In this document: piece after piece, positions 1-7,524 of the stretch
How positions within the stretch are numbered: position 1 is the stretch's first letter
How the letters are laid out: every line of letters begins with the position of its first letter
From: JAJRXC01 sp047639555
GTDB taxonomy: Bacteria > Actinomycetota > Acidimicrobiia > Acidimicrobiales > Aldehydirespiratoraceae
Direction of reading: 5' to 3'
DNA length: 64,000 nt
NCBI GenBank assembly: GCA_047639555.1
Contig: JBLIOE010000003.1
Span: 131,081-195,080, forward strand
The notes under the pieces: model-generated
The model's input: only the letters and a program-made list of their open reading frames with translations
Databases searched by the model: none
Told to the model about the DNA's origin: nothing
Program-made: the position numbers and the translations under genes

Positions 1-813
1 GAAGGCGAGCCGCTAGGGCTCGGTCCCGATGGCCGACGCCTTCAGGATCTCGGCGACTTCAACATCGAGCTCGACACCGAGACCCTCGAGCTCGGCGCCA
101 CCGAAGTCATCATCACCGCCGTCGATGGCGGCGGCGCCACCGCGACGGCGCTCGTCGATGTGTACTTCACTGGCTCGGAGTGGGCGCTTCCGTACGAAAC
201 AAATTGGGGCGCCGCGGGCGCGGTCGAAGACCAAGCCCAAGTAATCGATGGAATCTGGTCGGTCGGCAAAGAGGGCGTGAGGCCTGAGCAGATCGGCTAT
301 GACCGACTCATCGCCATTGGCGATCAGGAGTGGGAAGACTACGAGGCTCGTTTCACCCTGGAGATCCACGACGACGATCCTCGCGGCTACGACCTCACCA
401 GCGAGCCCTTCGTGGGAATCATTCTGCGCTGGCCCGGCCACTCTTACGACGCCGGAGATATCGCCCAACCTCGGTGGTACTACTGGCCCGCTGGAAGCCT
501 CAGCGGCTACTACCTCAACCTCGACGGCACCTCGAAGGTAAAGGTCGAGACCAACGAGAGCATCAACCAGAGCGAAGAGTCGGCGGTCCTCGACTTTGGC
601 GTCACCTACGAGGTGCGCGCCCGGGTTCAGTCGGGCACCAACGGCGTCAATCATCGCCTTCGGATCTGGCCGAAGGGCGAGGACGAGCCCCTTTCGTGGG
701 ATGTCGACGTCACCGCCGACACACAAGATGCCGGTCCCGATGGCGGATCACTTCTTTTGATCGCCCACTACTTCGACGTCACCTTCGGCGACGTGCGGGT
801 TGAGCCGCTCTAG
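1..813 (+). CDS. 5'-truncated beta-rich, probably exported protein
   Basis: The frame is open from the first base and ends at a stop at 811-813, so 270 C-terminal residues are visible and the start lies outside the window. The visible part is rich in Trp, Tyr, Gly and alternating beta-strand patterns (for example EWEDYEARFTLEI near residue 110). This recalls concanavalin-like jelly rolls of the LamG or DUF1080 (sugar-processing) type, but no catalytic motif was recognised. It lies at the edge of a polysaccharide locus and runs convergently into the glycosyltransferase at 824-2215 with a 10-base gap. A carbohydrate-binding or carbohydrate-modifying surface protein is an inference only. An internal ATG-less start near 160 would give a shorter product, but the upstream residues are coherent protein, so truncation by the window edge is preferred. 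Confidence 0.7.
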   Translation, partial: EGEPLGLGPDGRRLQDLGDFNIELDTETLELGATEVIITAVDGGGATATALVDVYFTGSEWALPYETNWGAAGAVEDQAQVIDGIWSVGKEGVRPEQIGYDRLIAIGDQEWEDYEARFTLEIHDDDPRGYDLTSEPFVGIILRWPGHSYDAGDIAQPRWYYWPAGSLSGYYLNLDGTSKVKVETNESINQSEESAVLDFGVTYEVRARVQSGTNGVNHRLRIWPKGEDEPLSWDVDVTADTQDAGPDGGSLLLIAHYFDVTFGDVRVEPL

Positions 814-823
814 TCAGCCCGCT

Positions 824-2215
824 CTAGCTGGCCTGACGGCCGACGCCCAGCGTGAACGGCAACAGCAGTGGCTGTAGCCGCTTCGGCACAAGCCGCTCGG
901 CGGGCGACGACTGGTCGCCTTCGCCACAGCCCCGAATCTCGGTGGCGAGGCCGGCGGACTCGAACTGCGTACGGAGCCATTTCGCGGACGCAGTCCATCG
1001 ACCATGTGTGGGGAAGTCCCAGGCCTCGATTCGTTGCGGTCGTCGGTCGGCCACGCTGTCGCGCAACCCTTCGAACGCACCGGAGCGATGGACGGCCAAC
1101 ACCGCACCACCCTCAGCGAGCAGCGAGGCGCTGGAGCGGAGCACCGCGGCCGGATCGGGCGCAAACGCGAGCGTGTCGTTGAAGATCACCAGGTCGAACT
1201 TGCGGCCGGCGAGAGCCGCGAAACCTTCGGCGAGGTCCGGATCTGTCGTGGCCACACCATCAGCGTTCAGCTGGGCACCGAGCACGGCATCGACGGGAAC
1301 ACTCGTGACGAACGCACCCCGGTCGAGCAGCTGCTTCTCGGCCCGGCCACCACCACCGCCGACCGTGAGAACACGGCGATGGGTGCCGTCGACCAGATCA
1401 AGAACAGGGCCCGGTAGCCGGAGATAGAGGTCGAGGTCCCACAGAAACGTGGGCAACGATGCGTCGGGTTCGATGGCGGTGCGGGGATCGAGGGCCGGTT
1501 GCAGCGCCTCGACGCCGACCCGCAACCGGTCTTCCTTCTCACCAAATCGACCGAGATACAGCTCCGGCAGGTGATGCAATAACACATCGTCGAAACGGTC
1601 GACGGAAATCATCTTACGAAGCCCGCACTGCACGTAGGGGTCCGTCGCCGCACTTTCGAGCATCTGGTATCGCCCGGCGTGTGGGTCGACCAAGAACCCA
1701 CCGCTGTTGATGCAGCGGCGGAGCTGGTCCTGCGTGAGCATGTAACAAGCAGCGTGGAGATTCGTGAAGTGGGCGAACCGGAGGCCATCGTGCACCGCCA
1801 CCGATGTGGGATCCCATCGATATGAGGAGTGCACGGAGCAGATCGAACGCATTTCCGGGTGGTAACGCTCGAAGCGCAAGAAACCCGCGATCTCATCAGC
1901 GGGCAATCGTTCGGTCGCTTCGAGAAACATGTCGACATGACGGGTTTCGACGAGGGTGTCATCTTCGACATAGATGAACAGGTCGTAATCGTCGACCCGG
2001 TCCGCGAACAGCGTTCGATGGGCAAAGGGCAACGAACGAGGATTCTCGGTGGGCAGACCAACGATGTTTTCGACACCCTCGGGGTAGGACCGAGCCACCT
2101 CGGTATTCACCACAACATGCACGTCGTAGGGCATGGCTCGGAATCCCTCGAGCACCTGGTCGAGGAAGAGCCGGTTTTTGGTCCCGTAATTCGGGATGCC
2201 GACAAGGATCCGCAC
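824..2215 (-). CDS. Glycosyltransferase-methyltransferase fusion
   Basis: This is a two-domain cytoplasmic enzyme of about 463 residues. The N-terminal half (about 1-260) starts RILVGIPNYG and carries an acidic VEDDTL segment like the metal-binding DxD of GT-A glycosyltransferases; it probably transfers a sugar in glycan assembly. The C-terminal part (about 285-440) looks like a class I SAM-dependent methyltransferase: a glycine-rich LTVGGGGG strand-loop (motif I) and a later FDLVIFNDTL strand. GTG at 2213-2215 is chosen as start because the family-like sequence begins there; an in-frame TTG six bases upstream is also possible. The gene is divergent from the acetyltransferase at 2296. The fusion suggests that one polypeptide adds and methylates a residue of the surface polysaccharide (inference). 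Confidence 0.8.
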   Translation of the reverse strand: MRILVGIPNYGTKNRLFLDQVLEGFRAMPYDVHVVVNTEVARSYPEGVENIVGLPTENPRSLPFAHRTLFADRVDDYDLFIYVEDDTLVETRHVDMFLEATERLPADEIAGFLRFERYHPEMRSICSVHSSYRWDPTSVAVHDGLRFAHFTNLHAACYMLTQDQLRRCINSGGFLVDPHAGRYQMLESAATDPYVQCGLRKMISVDRFDDVLLHHLPELYLGRFGEKEDRLRVGVEALQPALDPRTAIEPDASLPTFLWDLDLYLRLPGPVLDLVDGTHRRVLTVGGGGGRAEKQLLDRGAFVTSVPVDAVLGAQLNADGVATTDPDLAEGFAALAGRKFDLVIFNDTLAFAPDPAAVLRSSASLLAEGGAVLAVHRSGAFEGLRDSVADRRPQRIEAWDFPTHGRWTASAKWLRTQFESAGLATEIRGCGEGDQSSPAERLVPKRLQPLLLPFTLGVGRQAS

Positions 2216-2295
2216 GCACAATGTCTATCGGCAACGGTCGGCCCTCTGGGAGCATTCCACTATCGTCGGGCGCTCTTCGGCCGATCAGGAACAAC

Positions 2296-3438
2296 GTGAC
2301 GTCCCCCACCCTCCGGGTCTTCAACCGCATGGATGACGAGCTTCGTGCCACTTGGCGCGCCCTCGCCGCGGCGACCACCGATGCCGGATATCTCAGTCAG
2401 CCCGAGTGGTACGAAGGTGTCCTCGCCAGCCTGCCGTCAGCCCAGCCTCTCCTGATCACCGCATGGGTGGGTGACATCTGCACGGCACTTATCGGCGCCC
2501 GGGTGGACAAGGTCACCGTGCCAATGCGTATCGGCTACCGCCAAGTGGTGCCGCTCAAACCAACCACGCTGCAGATCATGGAGGGTGCCTTGCTCGGCGA
2601 TCTCGATCAGCCCACGGCGCTCCTCGCGGCGCTCGACCACGCCGCCGTCGATGCTGGCGCGCACCTGATCACGTTCCCTCGGCTCGAGATCTCGCACCCG
2701 CTCGCCGTCGCGGTTCGGGGCGAAAGATGGCCATGGAGGCGTACGCCCGAACCCGGCAACGTGCACCACCGCTCCAACATCGATGAAGGGGGCTACGACG
2801 CACTCATGGCGGGGTCGAAGTCGACCCGCAAACGAGTACGCAAATACGCCCGCACGCTTGAGCGCGACCACGAGGTATCGCTCGACGTCTACGACAGTGC
2901 TGATCGCTTCGACGCATTCATCGCGGAAGCCATGCCCATCGCAGAGACGAGCTATCAGTACGCCCTGGGCTCCAGCCTCGGCACCCCCGGCGAGGTCGAT
3001 CGACTCCGTCGGGCCGCCGACCTCGGCTGGTTCCGCGGCTACCTCCTTCGCGTCGACGGTGAAGCCTGGACGTTCGACTACGGCATCCACCACGGCGACA
3101 TCTTCACTGCGATCGCCACGGCCTACCGCCAAGAGCACGCCAAGAAACGCCCCGGCAATATCGCGCTCGCCGCTTGGATCGACGATCTCGGCGACATTGG
3201 TGTCAACGAACTCGACTGGGGTCCCGGCGACGCCGAATACAAACAATCGTTGTCATCACGCGTCACCGATGAACGGGCGTTTGTGCTCTATCAACGAACC
3301 GCTTGGGGCAGCGCGTTGGCCGTGCTCGCGGCCACGATCGATGTCATCGACCGGCTCGGCCGTTGGATCGCGAGTCAGGCCGGCGGACTCCAGAAGGTGA
3401 AGACCACGCTCCGCCGACGCCTACGTTCGTCCGAGTAG
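2296..3438 (+). CDS. GNAT-fold acetyltransferase (CelD/BioF2-like)
   Basis: This protein of about 380 residues belongs to the acyltransferase group with a duplicated GNAT fold seen in polysaccharide clusters (CelD/BcsL-like, PF13480-like). The C-terminal half contains the run of residues around MAGSKSTRKRVRKYAR, the usual linker before the second GNAT domain, and then strands such as WTFDYGIHHGD. It probably transfers an acyl group from CoA or a carrier to a sugar or amino acid. GTG 2296 is preferred because AGGA lies six to seven bases upstream and it leaves room for a divergent promoter. An ATG at 2221 in the same frame would add 25 residues but nearly abuts the divergent start at 2215. The 3' end overlaps the convergent pssE-like gene by 18 bases. 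Confidence 0.75.
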   Translation: MTSPTLRVFNRMDDELRATWRALAAATTDAGYLSQPEWYEGVLASLPSAQPLLITAWVGDICTALIGARVDKVTVPMRIGYRQVVPLKPTTLQIMEGALLGDLDQPTALLAALDHAAVDAGAHLITFPRLEISHPLAVAVRGERWPWRRTPEPGNVHHRSNIDEGGYDALMAGSKSTRKRVRKYARTLERDHEVSLDVYDSADRFDAFIAEAMPIAETSYQYALGSSLGTPGEVDRLRRAADLGWFRGYLLRVDGEAWTFDYGIHHGDIFTAIATAYRQEHAKKRPGNIALAAWIDDLGDIGVNELDWGPGDAEYKQSLSSRVTDERAFVLYQRTAWGSALAVLAATIDVIDRLGRWIASQAGGLQKVKTTLRRRLRSSE

Positions 3439-3933
3439 CGACTTCCAGCGAGGCGTCGGCGCGCTGACAAACGAACCCACTTCCGCGAGGAGTTCGTCAG
3501 ATGCCTGCGCGCTGATCGTCGGGCTCGCCTTGAGCGGTCCGAGATCATGGAGGGCGGCGACGAGCTCGCGCTCGTCCATCGCCACCATCACCCGACCCTG
3601 CGCCGAAAGAGCCTTGGCTGTCGCGACCTGGTGATCATTGCGGGTCTCTCGTAGCGCCCCCCGGCGGGGCATTACGAGCACGGGCGTGCCGTATTGCAGT
3701 GCAGTGAGAATAGAACCCATACCCGCATGAGCGATGAGGAGATCGGCCTCGGCGCACAGCCGGGCGAACTCGTCGGGCGCTACTCGTTCAAACGACTCGA
3801 TCGCACTCGGGCTGAGCTCGGAGTCGCCGATCTGGGCAACCACATCGGTGCGGCCGGCCTCGGCCGCCCACTGGTCGACAGCCGCGATCAAGCGGTCAAA
3901 GGGCATCTGCGAACCCACGGTGGCGAAGATCAC
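3421..3933 (-). CDS. PssE/Alg13-like glycosyltransferase subunit
   Basis: A protein of 170 residues matching the C-terminal (donor-binding) half of GT28-type transferases, as in PssE/EpsF and eukaryotic Alg13. It begins IFATVGSQMPFDRL, and has the typical LIAHAGMGSILTAL nucleotide-sugar site followed by GTPVLVMPR. Such proteins work as the soluble catalytic half that docks on a membrane-bound PssD/Alg14 partner. That partner is encoded immediately upstream. GTG at 3931-3933 overlaps the upstream TGA in a GTGA arrangement, so translation is almost certainly coupled. The open frame extends much further upstream but only as a shadow of the partner gene. Role: early glycosyl transfer to a polyprenyl-linked exopolysaccharide precursor (inferred). 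Confidence 0.88.
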   Translation of the reverse strand: MIFATVGSQMPFDRLIAAVDQWAAEAGRTDVVAQIGDSELSPSAIESFERVAPDEFARLCAEADLLIAHAGMGSILTALQYGTPVLVMPRRGALRETRNDHQVATAKALSAQGRVMVAMDERELVAALHDLGPLKASPTISAQASDELLAEVGSFVSAPTPRWKSLLGRT

Positions 3934-4406
3934 AGGACCGACCCCGCATGAACAACACCGTCGGCGGCGAGATCGGGCCACTGGGTAAGGCAACGATCGG
4001 CGATTCGTCGTGACAGCCGTCCCGACTTCGAGATCTCCTCGACATTGGCGATCGAATCGATCCACATGGTGCGGGCACCAACCATGCGCCCCGCCAGGAT
4101 CGCCATCAGGCCCGGCGCCGCCCCAGTCGTGATGACGACATGGGGACGGACCCGGATGACCGACCACACAATCTGCAAGAAAAGTTTGACCAGCAGCAGG
4201 CGTTGCCACTCGGTCGCGTCGACCACCACACGGAGCCGATCGCGGTCACCGCCCTCAAGGTCGCTGCGATAGTCCTCGCGCACCGTCACATACGTCACTT
4301 GGTGCTCAGCAAACGCAGGCCGGAGGCGCAGGAGCTGTACCCAGTGGCCGCCGCCCGAGGCAACAGCGAGCACACGTTGGGGGCGCGGTACGGGAGACGA
4401 GGTCAT
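3930..4406 (-). CDS. PssD/Alg14-like glycosyltransferase subunit
   Basis: About 158 residues of the PssD/CpsF/Alg14 family, the membrane-associated partner that recruits the Alg13-like catalytic subunit. The N-terminus has the diagnostic RVLAVASGGGHWVQL glycine-rich loop, a hydrophobic helix (about residues 65-85, LLLVKLFLQIVWSVI), then RPHVVITTGAAPGL and a conserved ARTMWIDSIANVE stretch. It ends with TGA overlapping the start of the pssE-like gene. ATG 4406 is chosen; an in-frame ATG at 4418 would add four residues and nearly touch the divergent lipoprotein gene. The pair would add a sugar to a lipid-linked intermediate at the cytoplasmic membrane face. Confidence 0.88.
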   Translation of the reverse strand: MTSSPVPRPQRVLAVASGGGHWVQLLRLRPAFAEHQVTYVTVREDYRSDLEGGDRDRLRVVVDATEWQRLLLVKLFLQIVWSVIRVRPHVVITTGAAPGLMAILAGRMVGARTMWIDSIANVEEISKSGRLSRRIADRCLTQWPDLAADGVVHAGSVL

Positions 4407-4430
4407 CACACGTAACATCGGCGGGTGCCC

Positions 4431-4979
4431 ATGGGATTGAAGCTAGCTCTTGCCGTGTCGCTCGCCGTGCTGGTCGGCTGCAGTGACGACACATCCAGCT
4501 TGCCGGTGCCCGGCAATGTGATCGACCTCTACGATCCGTGCACGGTGGTCACCACGGCCGAGGTAAACGAAGCCGTCGGTTTCGAGATGATTCGGTCGAC
4601 GACTGGATCCGAGGATGCCGACGAGTTCCGCAGCTGTCGATGGATCGCCACCGGCAACGCGGTCGACTCGCCTTCGATCGACTATCTCGACGTGAACCCG
4701 CGCCCCTTCGTCGACATCGTGCTTCGTCAGACCGGCGTGGACGGCCTCGGCGGGGTCGACGCAGTGTTTGCCGAGGTGACGGAGGCGGCAAACACTCGAA
4801 TCGAACCGGCGCTTATCGCGAGCGACGACGCACCTCGCTTGGCCGACGACGCCCGACGGACCGACACCACCGCATGGGCCATTCAAGGCAATCGAATGCT
4901 CATCATCACCACCAGCGACTCAACCTTTCTCGACGCGCTGATCGAATCCGTGTCGGCCGCGCTGCTGGAGCGCCTGTAG
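4431..4979 (+). CDS. Lipoprotein, DUF3558-like
   Basis: A small exported lipoprotein of 182 residues. The N-terminus is a short signal peptide ending in the lipobox LVGC (Cys about residue 17), followed by a Ser/Asp-rich linker. The mature part has the pattern DPCTVVTTAEVNEAVGF and a later CRW, typical of actinobacterial DUF3558-type lipoproteins with a conserved Cys pair. Function is unknown; such proteins sit on the outer face of the membrane. ATG 4431 is preferred over GTG 4425, two codons upstream, since it begins a canonical signal sequence. It is divergent from pssD and precedes the chain-length regulator by 85 bases. Confidence 0.75.
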   Translation: MGLKLALAVSLAVLVGCSDDTSSLPVPGNVIDLYDPCTVVTTAEVNEAVGFEMIRSTTGSEDADEFRSCRWIATGNAVDSPSIDYLDVNPRPFVDIVLRQTGVDGLGGVDAVFAEVTEAANTRIEPALIASDDAPRLADDARRTDTTAWAIQGNRMLIITTSDSTFLDALIESVSAALLERL

Positions 4980-5064
4980 GAGCGGTACCATCGGCGCTCA
5001 GTTCAGCTCCGTGCCCGCCGATGAGAGAACTAGCCGTTTTGGCCCGTGAGCGGAGGCTCTCAAA

Positions 5065-5829
5065 GTGGATCTTCTCGACATTCTCCGAGTGGTGCGAAAG
5101 CGCTGGCAGATGGCGCTGCTGGCCGCTATAGGTGGCATCGTGCTGCTCGTTCTGGCGAGCGGAGCGGTCGAACCCGACTGGGATGGCACCGCCATCGTCT
5201 GGGTCGAGCCGCCGAGCAGCGAAATCACGATCACCGACATCGGCGAGGTGATTTCCGAGGAGTTCAACATTCTCATCGGTGTCGATGCCGCGGCGAATGC
5301 CGTGCCGCTGCTCGCAGTGCAGGCCACCAGCCAGGAAACTCGAACCACGTTCGCTCAGAACGGCCTGTCTACGGCCTACGAGATCGTCTACATCCAACGT
5401 CAGCCCTACATGACCATTTCGGTCACCGACGGCGATCCCGATCTTGTTGTGTCAACGGTCGACAGCGTGATCGACTTCATCCAATCGAAGGTCACAGAGA
5501 TCCAGGACGAGGCCAATATCGAAGACTCGTCGCGAGCCAAGATCACCACCATCGCGGAGACGGAGATCGCGGCGAACAACACCAACAAGCGCCGCGCTCA
5601 AGGTGTGATCTTTGTTCTGACCGTGATCGGTGCTGTTGCCGCCGCCACACTGACCGATCTCTACTTCCGAAAGCGTGACGAATCCGCGCACACTGCGAAG
5701 TACGGGCCCGGGACTGAAGCAATCGACACGCCGACGGCAACACCCGTTCTGGCCAAGGCTCCCGACGACGGCGACGCCGAACCGGCAGAGAAACCCAACC
5801 GCTGGCAACGAGACTCAAGCTCGTCATGA
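5065..5829 (+). CDS. Wzz-like polysaccharide chain-length determinant
   Basis: 254 residues with the topology of Wzz/PCP proteins: an N-terminal cytoplasmic start (MDLLDILRVVRKRW), a first membrane helix at about 16-33, a large extracytoplasmic region of about 145 residues, and a second membrane helix at about 180-200 (VIFVLTVIGAVAAATL), then a cytoplasmic tail rich in Asp, Glu and Pro. Such proteins set polymer length together with a Wzy polymerase; no tyrosine-kinase domain follows. GTG start with GGAGG about nine bases upstream. Its stop overlaps the next gene's ATG (ATGA), consistent with a wzz-wzy-like unit. Confidence 0.85.
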   Translation: MDLLDILRVVRKRWQMALLAAIGGIVLLVLASGAVEPDWDGTAIVWVEPPSSEITITDIGEVISEEFNILIGVDAAANAVPLLAVQATSQETRTTFAQNGLSTAYEIVYIQRQPYMTISVTDGDPDLVVSTVDSVIDFIQSKVTEIQDEANIEDSSRAKITTIAETEIAANNTNKRRAQGVIFVLTVIGAVAAATLTDLYFRKRDESAHTAKYGPGTEAIDTPTATPVLAKAPDDGDAEPAEKPNRWQRDSSSS

Positions 5830-7187
5830 TCACCGACGCCCGATCCACCTTCGGGCCGTTGAATCTCCTCACCGTCTGGTTGGGGCTCGTACTGCTCATC
5901 CCGAGCGTCCTCGTCGTGCCCGGGCTTGGCGCCATCGGCACACCGGCCAACCTGTTTGGCCTCGGCATGTTCGGCATCTGGGTGATCGGCCGCTGCACCG
6001 GCGAAACCAACGACGACCTTGGTTTCCAGTGGGCCTACGTGGCCTTTGGCGCCTACTTCGTGGGCAACATGATGGCGTACTTGGCCGGCCACACTCGAGG
6101 AATCGACCCCGACGAAGCACTCGCCGCGGATCGGGCCCTGATCGCCATGATCAGCTACATGGGCGTGGGACTCGTTGCGGCAGAGTCGCTGAGCGACCGC
6201 CGCGATGTGTTGGAGATTCTTCGCCGCACCACCTACTTCGCTTCGTTCGTGTCCGTGCTTGGCGCGATCCAGTTCTTCACCGACTTCGACCCCATCCGCT
6301 TCATGACCCTGCCGGGCCTCCAACTCAACGACGGCGCCATTCTCTCGATCGTCGTCGAAGAGAATTTCGATCGTGTGTCCGCCACGGCTGGCCACCCAAT
6401 CGAGTTCGGTGTTGTCATGGCCGCGATGTTGCCGCTCGCGTTGCACTTCGTGATGCACGCGCCCAATCCGAAGATTCTGCGCCGTTCTCGCATGGTCGTC
6501 TTCCTCATTGGCCTTGGGGTTCCGATCTCGATCGGTCGCTCGAGCACACTTGCCCTCGGCATCGCCATATTCATGCTCGCCACCATTTGGAACCGGCGTC
6601 AACTGGTCACTGCGGCATTCTTCGGCGTGCTGTCGATATTTGTCCTCCGGGCGGCCGTGCCATCGTTGGTCGGCACCATTCTCACGCTCTTCACCGGCCT
6701 CGAAGACGACTCCTCAATCAGCGCCCGCACGAGCGACTACGACCAGGCCTTCGGCTTCATCGGGCAAGATCCCTGGTTTGGTCGAGGGCCCAACACGTTT
6801 GATCCGGGCGAGTACCTGTTGCTCGATAACCAACTCCTCAAGAGCACCATCGAGATTGGTCTCTTCGGCCTCTTGATGCTCTTCGTGATGATCATCGTCG
6901 GGCTCAACCTTGGCCGGTCGGTGCTCAGTCGCGCCCTCGACGACGACGCTCGGCATCTCGGCCAAGCACTCGTCGCGAGCCTTTGGGCCCTCACTATCAC
7001 CCTGGCGTTCGCCGACATGTTGTTCTACGCCCAGTTCACCGGACTCTTGTATTTCCTGATCGGCGTCACCGCCGCGCTCAACCGGACGAAGGACCAACAC
7101 GCGCCGGAAGAGACCGCTCTCTCGCCAAAGCAGCCCGTGATGCGGAAGACCCTAAGCACGGCTTTACGCCCGCCCGACCACGACTGA
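5826..7187 (+). CDS. O-antigen polymerase/ligase-like membrane protein (Wzy-like)
   Basis: 453 residues with about ten to twelve hydrophobic helices, the hallmark of the Wzy/WaaL (PF04932) family. A soluble loop lies between helices near residues 290-335 and contains SARTSDYDQAFGFI and WFGRGPNTF. This corresponds to the region where O-antigen ligases carry H/R residues and the G-x-G-x-x-x-F motif. It probably polymerises repeat units in the membrane; polymerase and ligase cannot be told apart from sequence alone. ATG overlaps the stop of the Wzz-like gene. The end of the gene faces the convergent asnB across a 337-base gap. Confidence 0.83.
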   Translation: MITDARSTFGPLNLLTVWLGLVLLIPSVLVVPGLGAIGTPANLFGLGMFGIWVIGRCTGETNDDLGFQWAYVAFGAYFVGNMMAYLAGHTRGIDPDEALAADRALIAMISYMGVGLVAAESLSDRRDVLEILRRTTYFASFVSVLGAIQFFTDFDPIRFMTLPGLQLNDGAILSIVVEENFDRVSATAGHPIEFGVVMAAMLPLALHFVMHAPNPKILRRSRMVVFLIGLGVPISIGRSSTLALGIAIFMLATIWNRRQLVTAAFFGVLSIFVLRAAVPSLVGTILTLFTGLEDDSSISARTSDYDQAFGFIGQDPWFGRGPNTFDPGEYLLLDNQLLKSTIEIGLFGLLMLFVMIIVGLNLGRSVLSRALDDDARHLGQALVASLWALTITLAFADMLFYAQFTGLLYFLIGVTAALNRTKDQHAPEETALSPKQPVMRKTLSTALRPPDHD

Positions 7188-7524
7188 GCGACGCGCAACA
7201 GGCGAGCCGCTCCCTCCGTTTCAATGCTCAGAACCGACAGCACCTCGGACCACGGCATGTCGGAGCCGTCAGGGTGAACGGTGTAAAGTCGGCATCACGA
7301 GAGGGTTATCGGCAAGTGACGGAGGCTCATCTGGCGGTCCAATCGCGGCCTCCGTCTGATCGGGGAATCCGGCGTGAACCACGACGTCGCCGATGATGGA
7401 GAGATCGAAACCGTCTACGCCGACAAGTACGTCGCCGCGATCAAAGCCAGGATCACGAGAATCCCGCTGACGATTCCCCCGTTTCTCCGCATGGGCGCCA
7501 ACGTAGCAACCGGCAGTGCTTGGA
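7188..7524. other. Convergent intergenic region with a hairpin
   Basis: No convincing gene is visible between the convergent ends of the Wzy-like gene and asnB. An inverted repeat pairs GACGGAGGC (7318-7326) with GCCTCCGTC (7348-7356) across 21 bases; no T-run follows on either strand. On the minus strand a 25-codon frame (7415-7492) would encode a single hydrophobic helix beginning MRRNGG, but no clear ribosome site precedes it. A plus-strand frame from GTG 7374 runs into asnB antisense and looks like a shadow. Confidence 0.5.

Noticed and set aside
7261..7380. Riboswitch (c-di-AMP or c-di-GMP type) upstream of a plus-strand gene
   Set aside because: Short matches such as GGGGAA and GTGAACC are present, but the full consensus is absent and no real gene follows on the plus strand.
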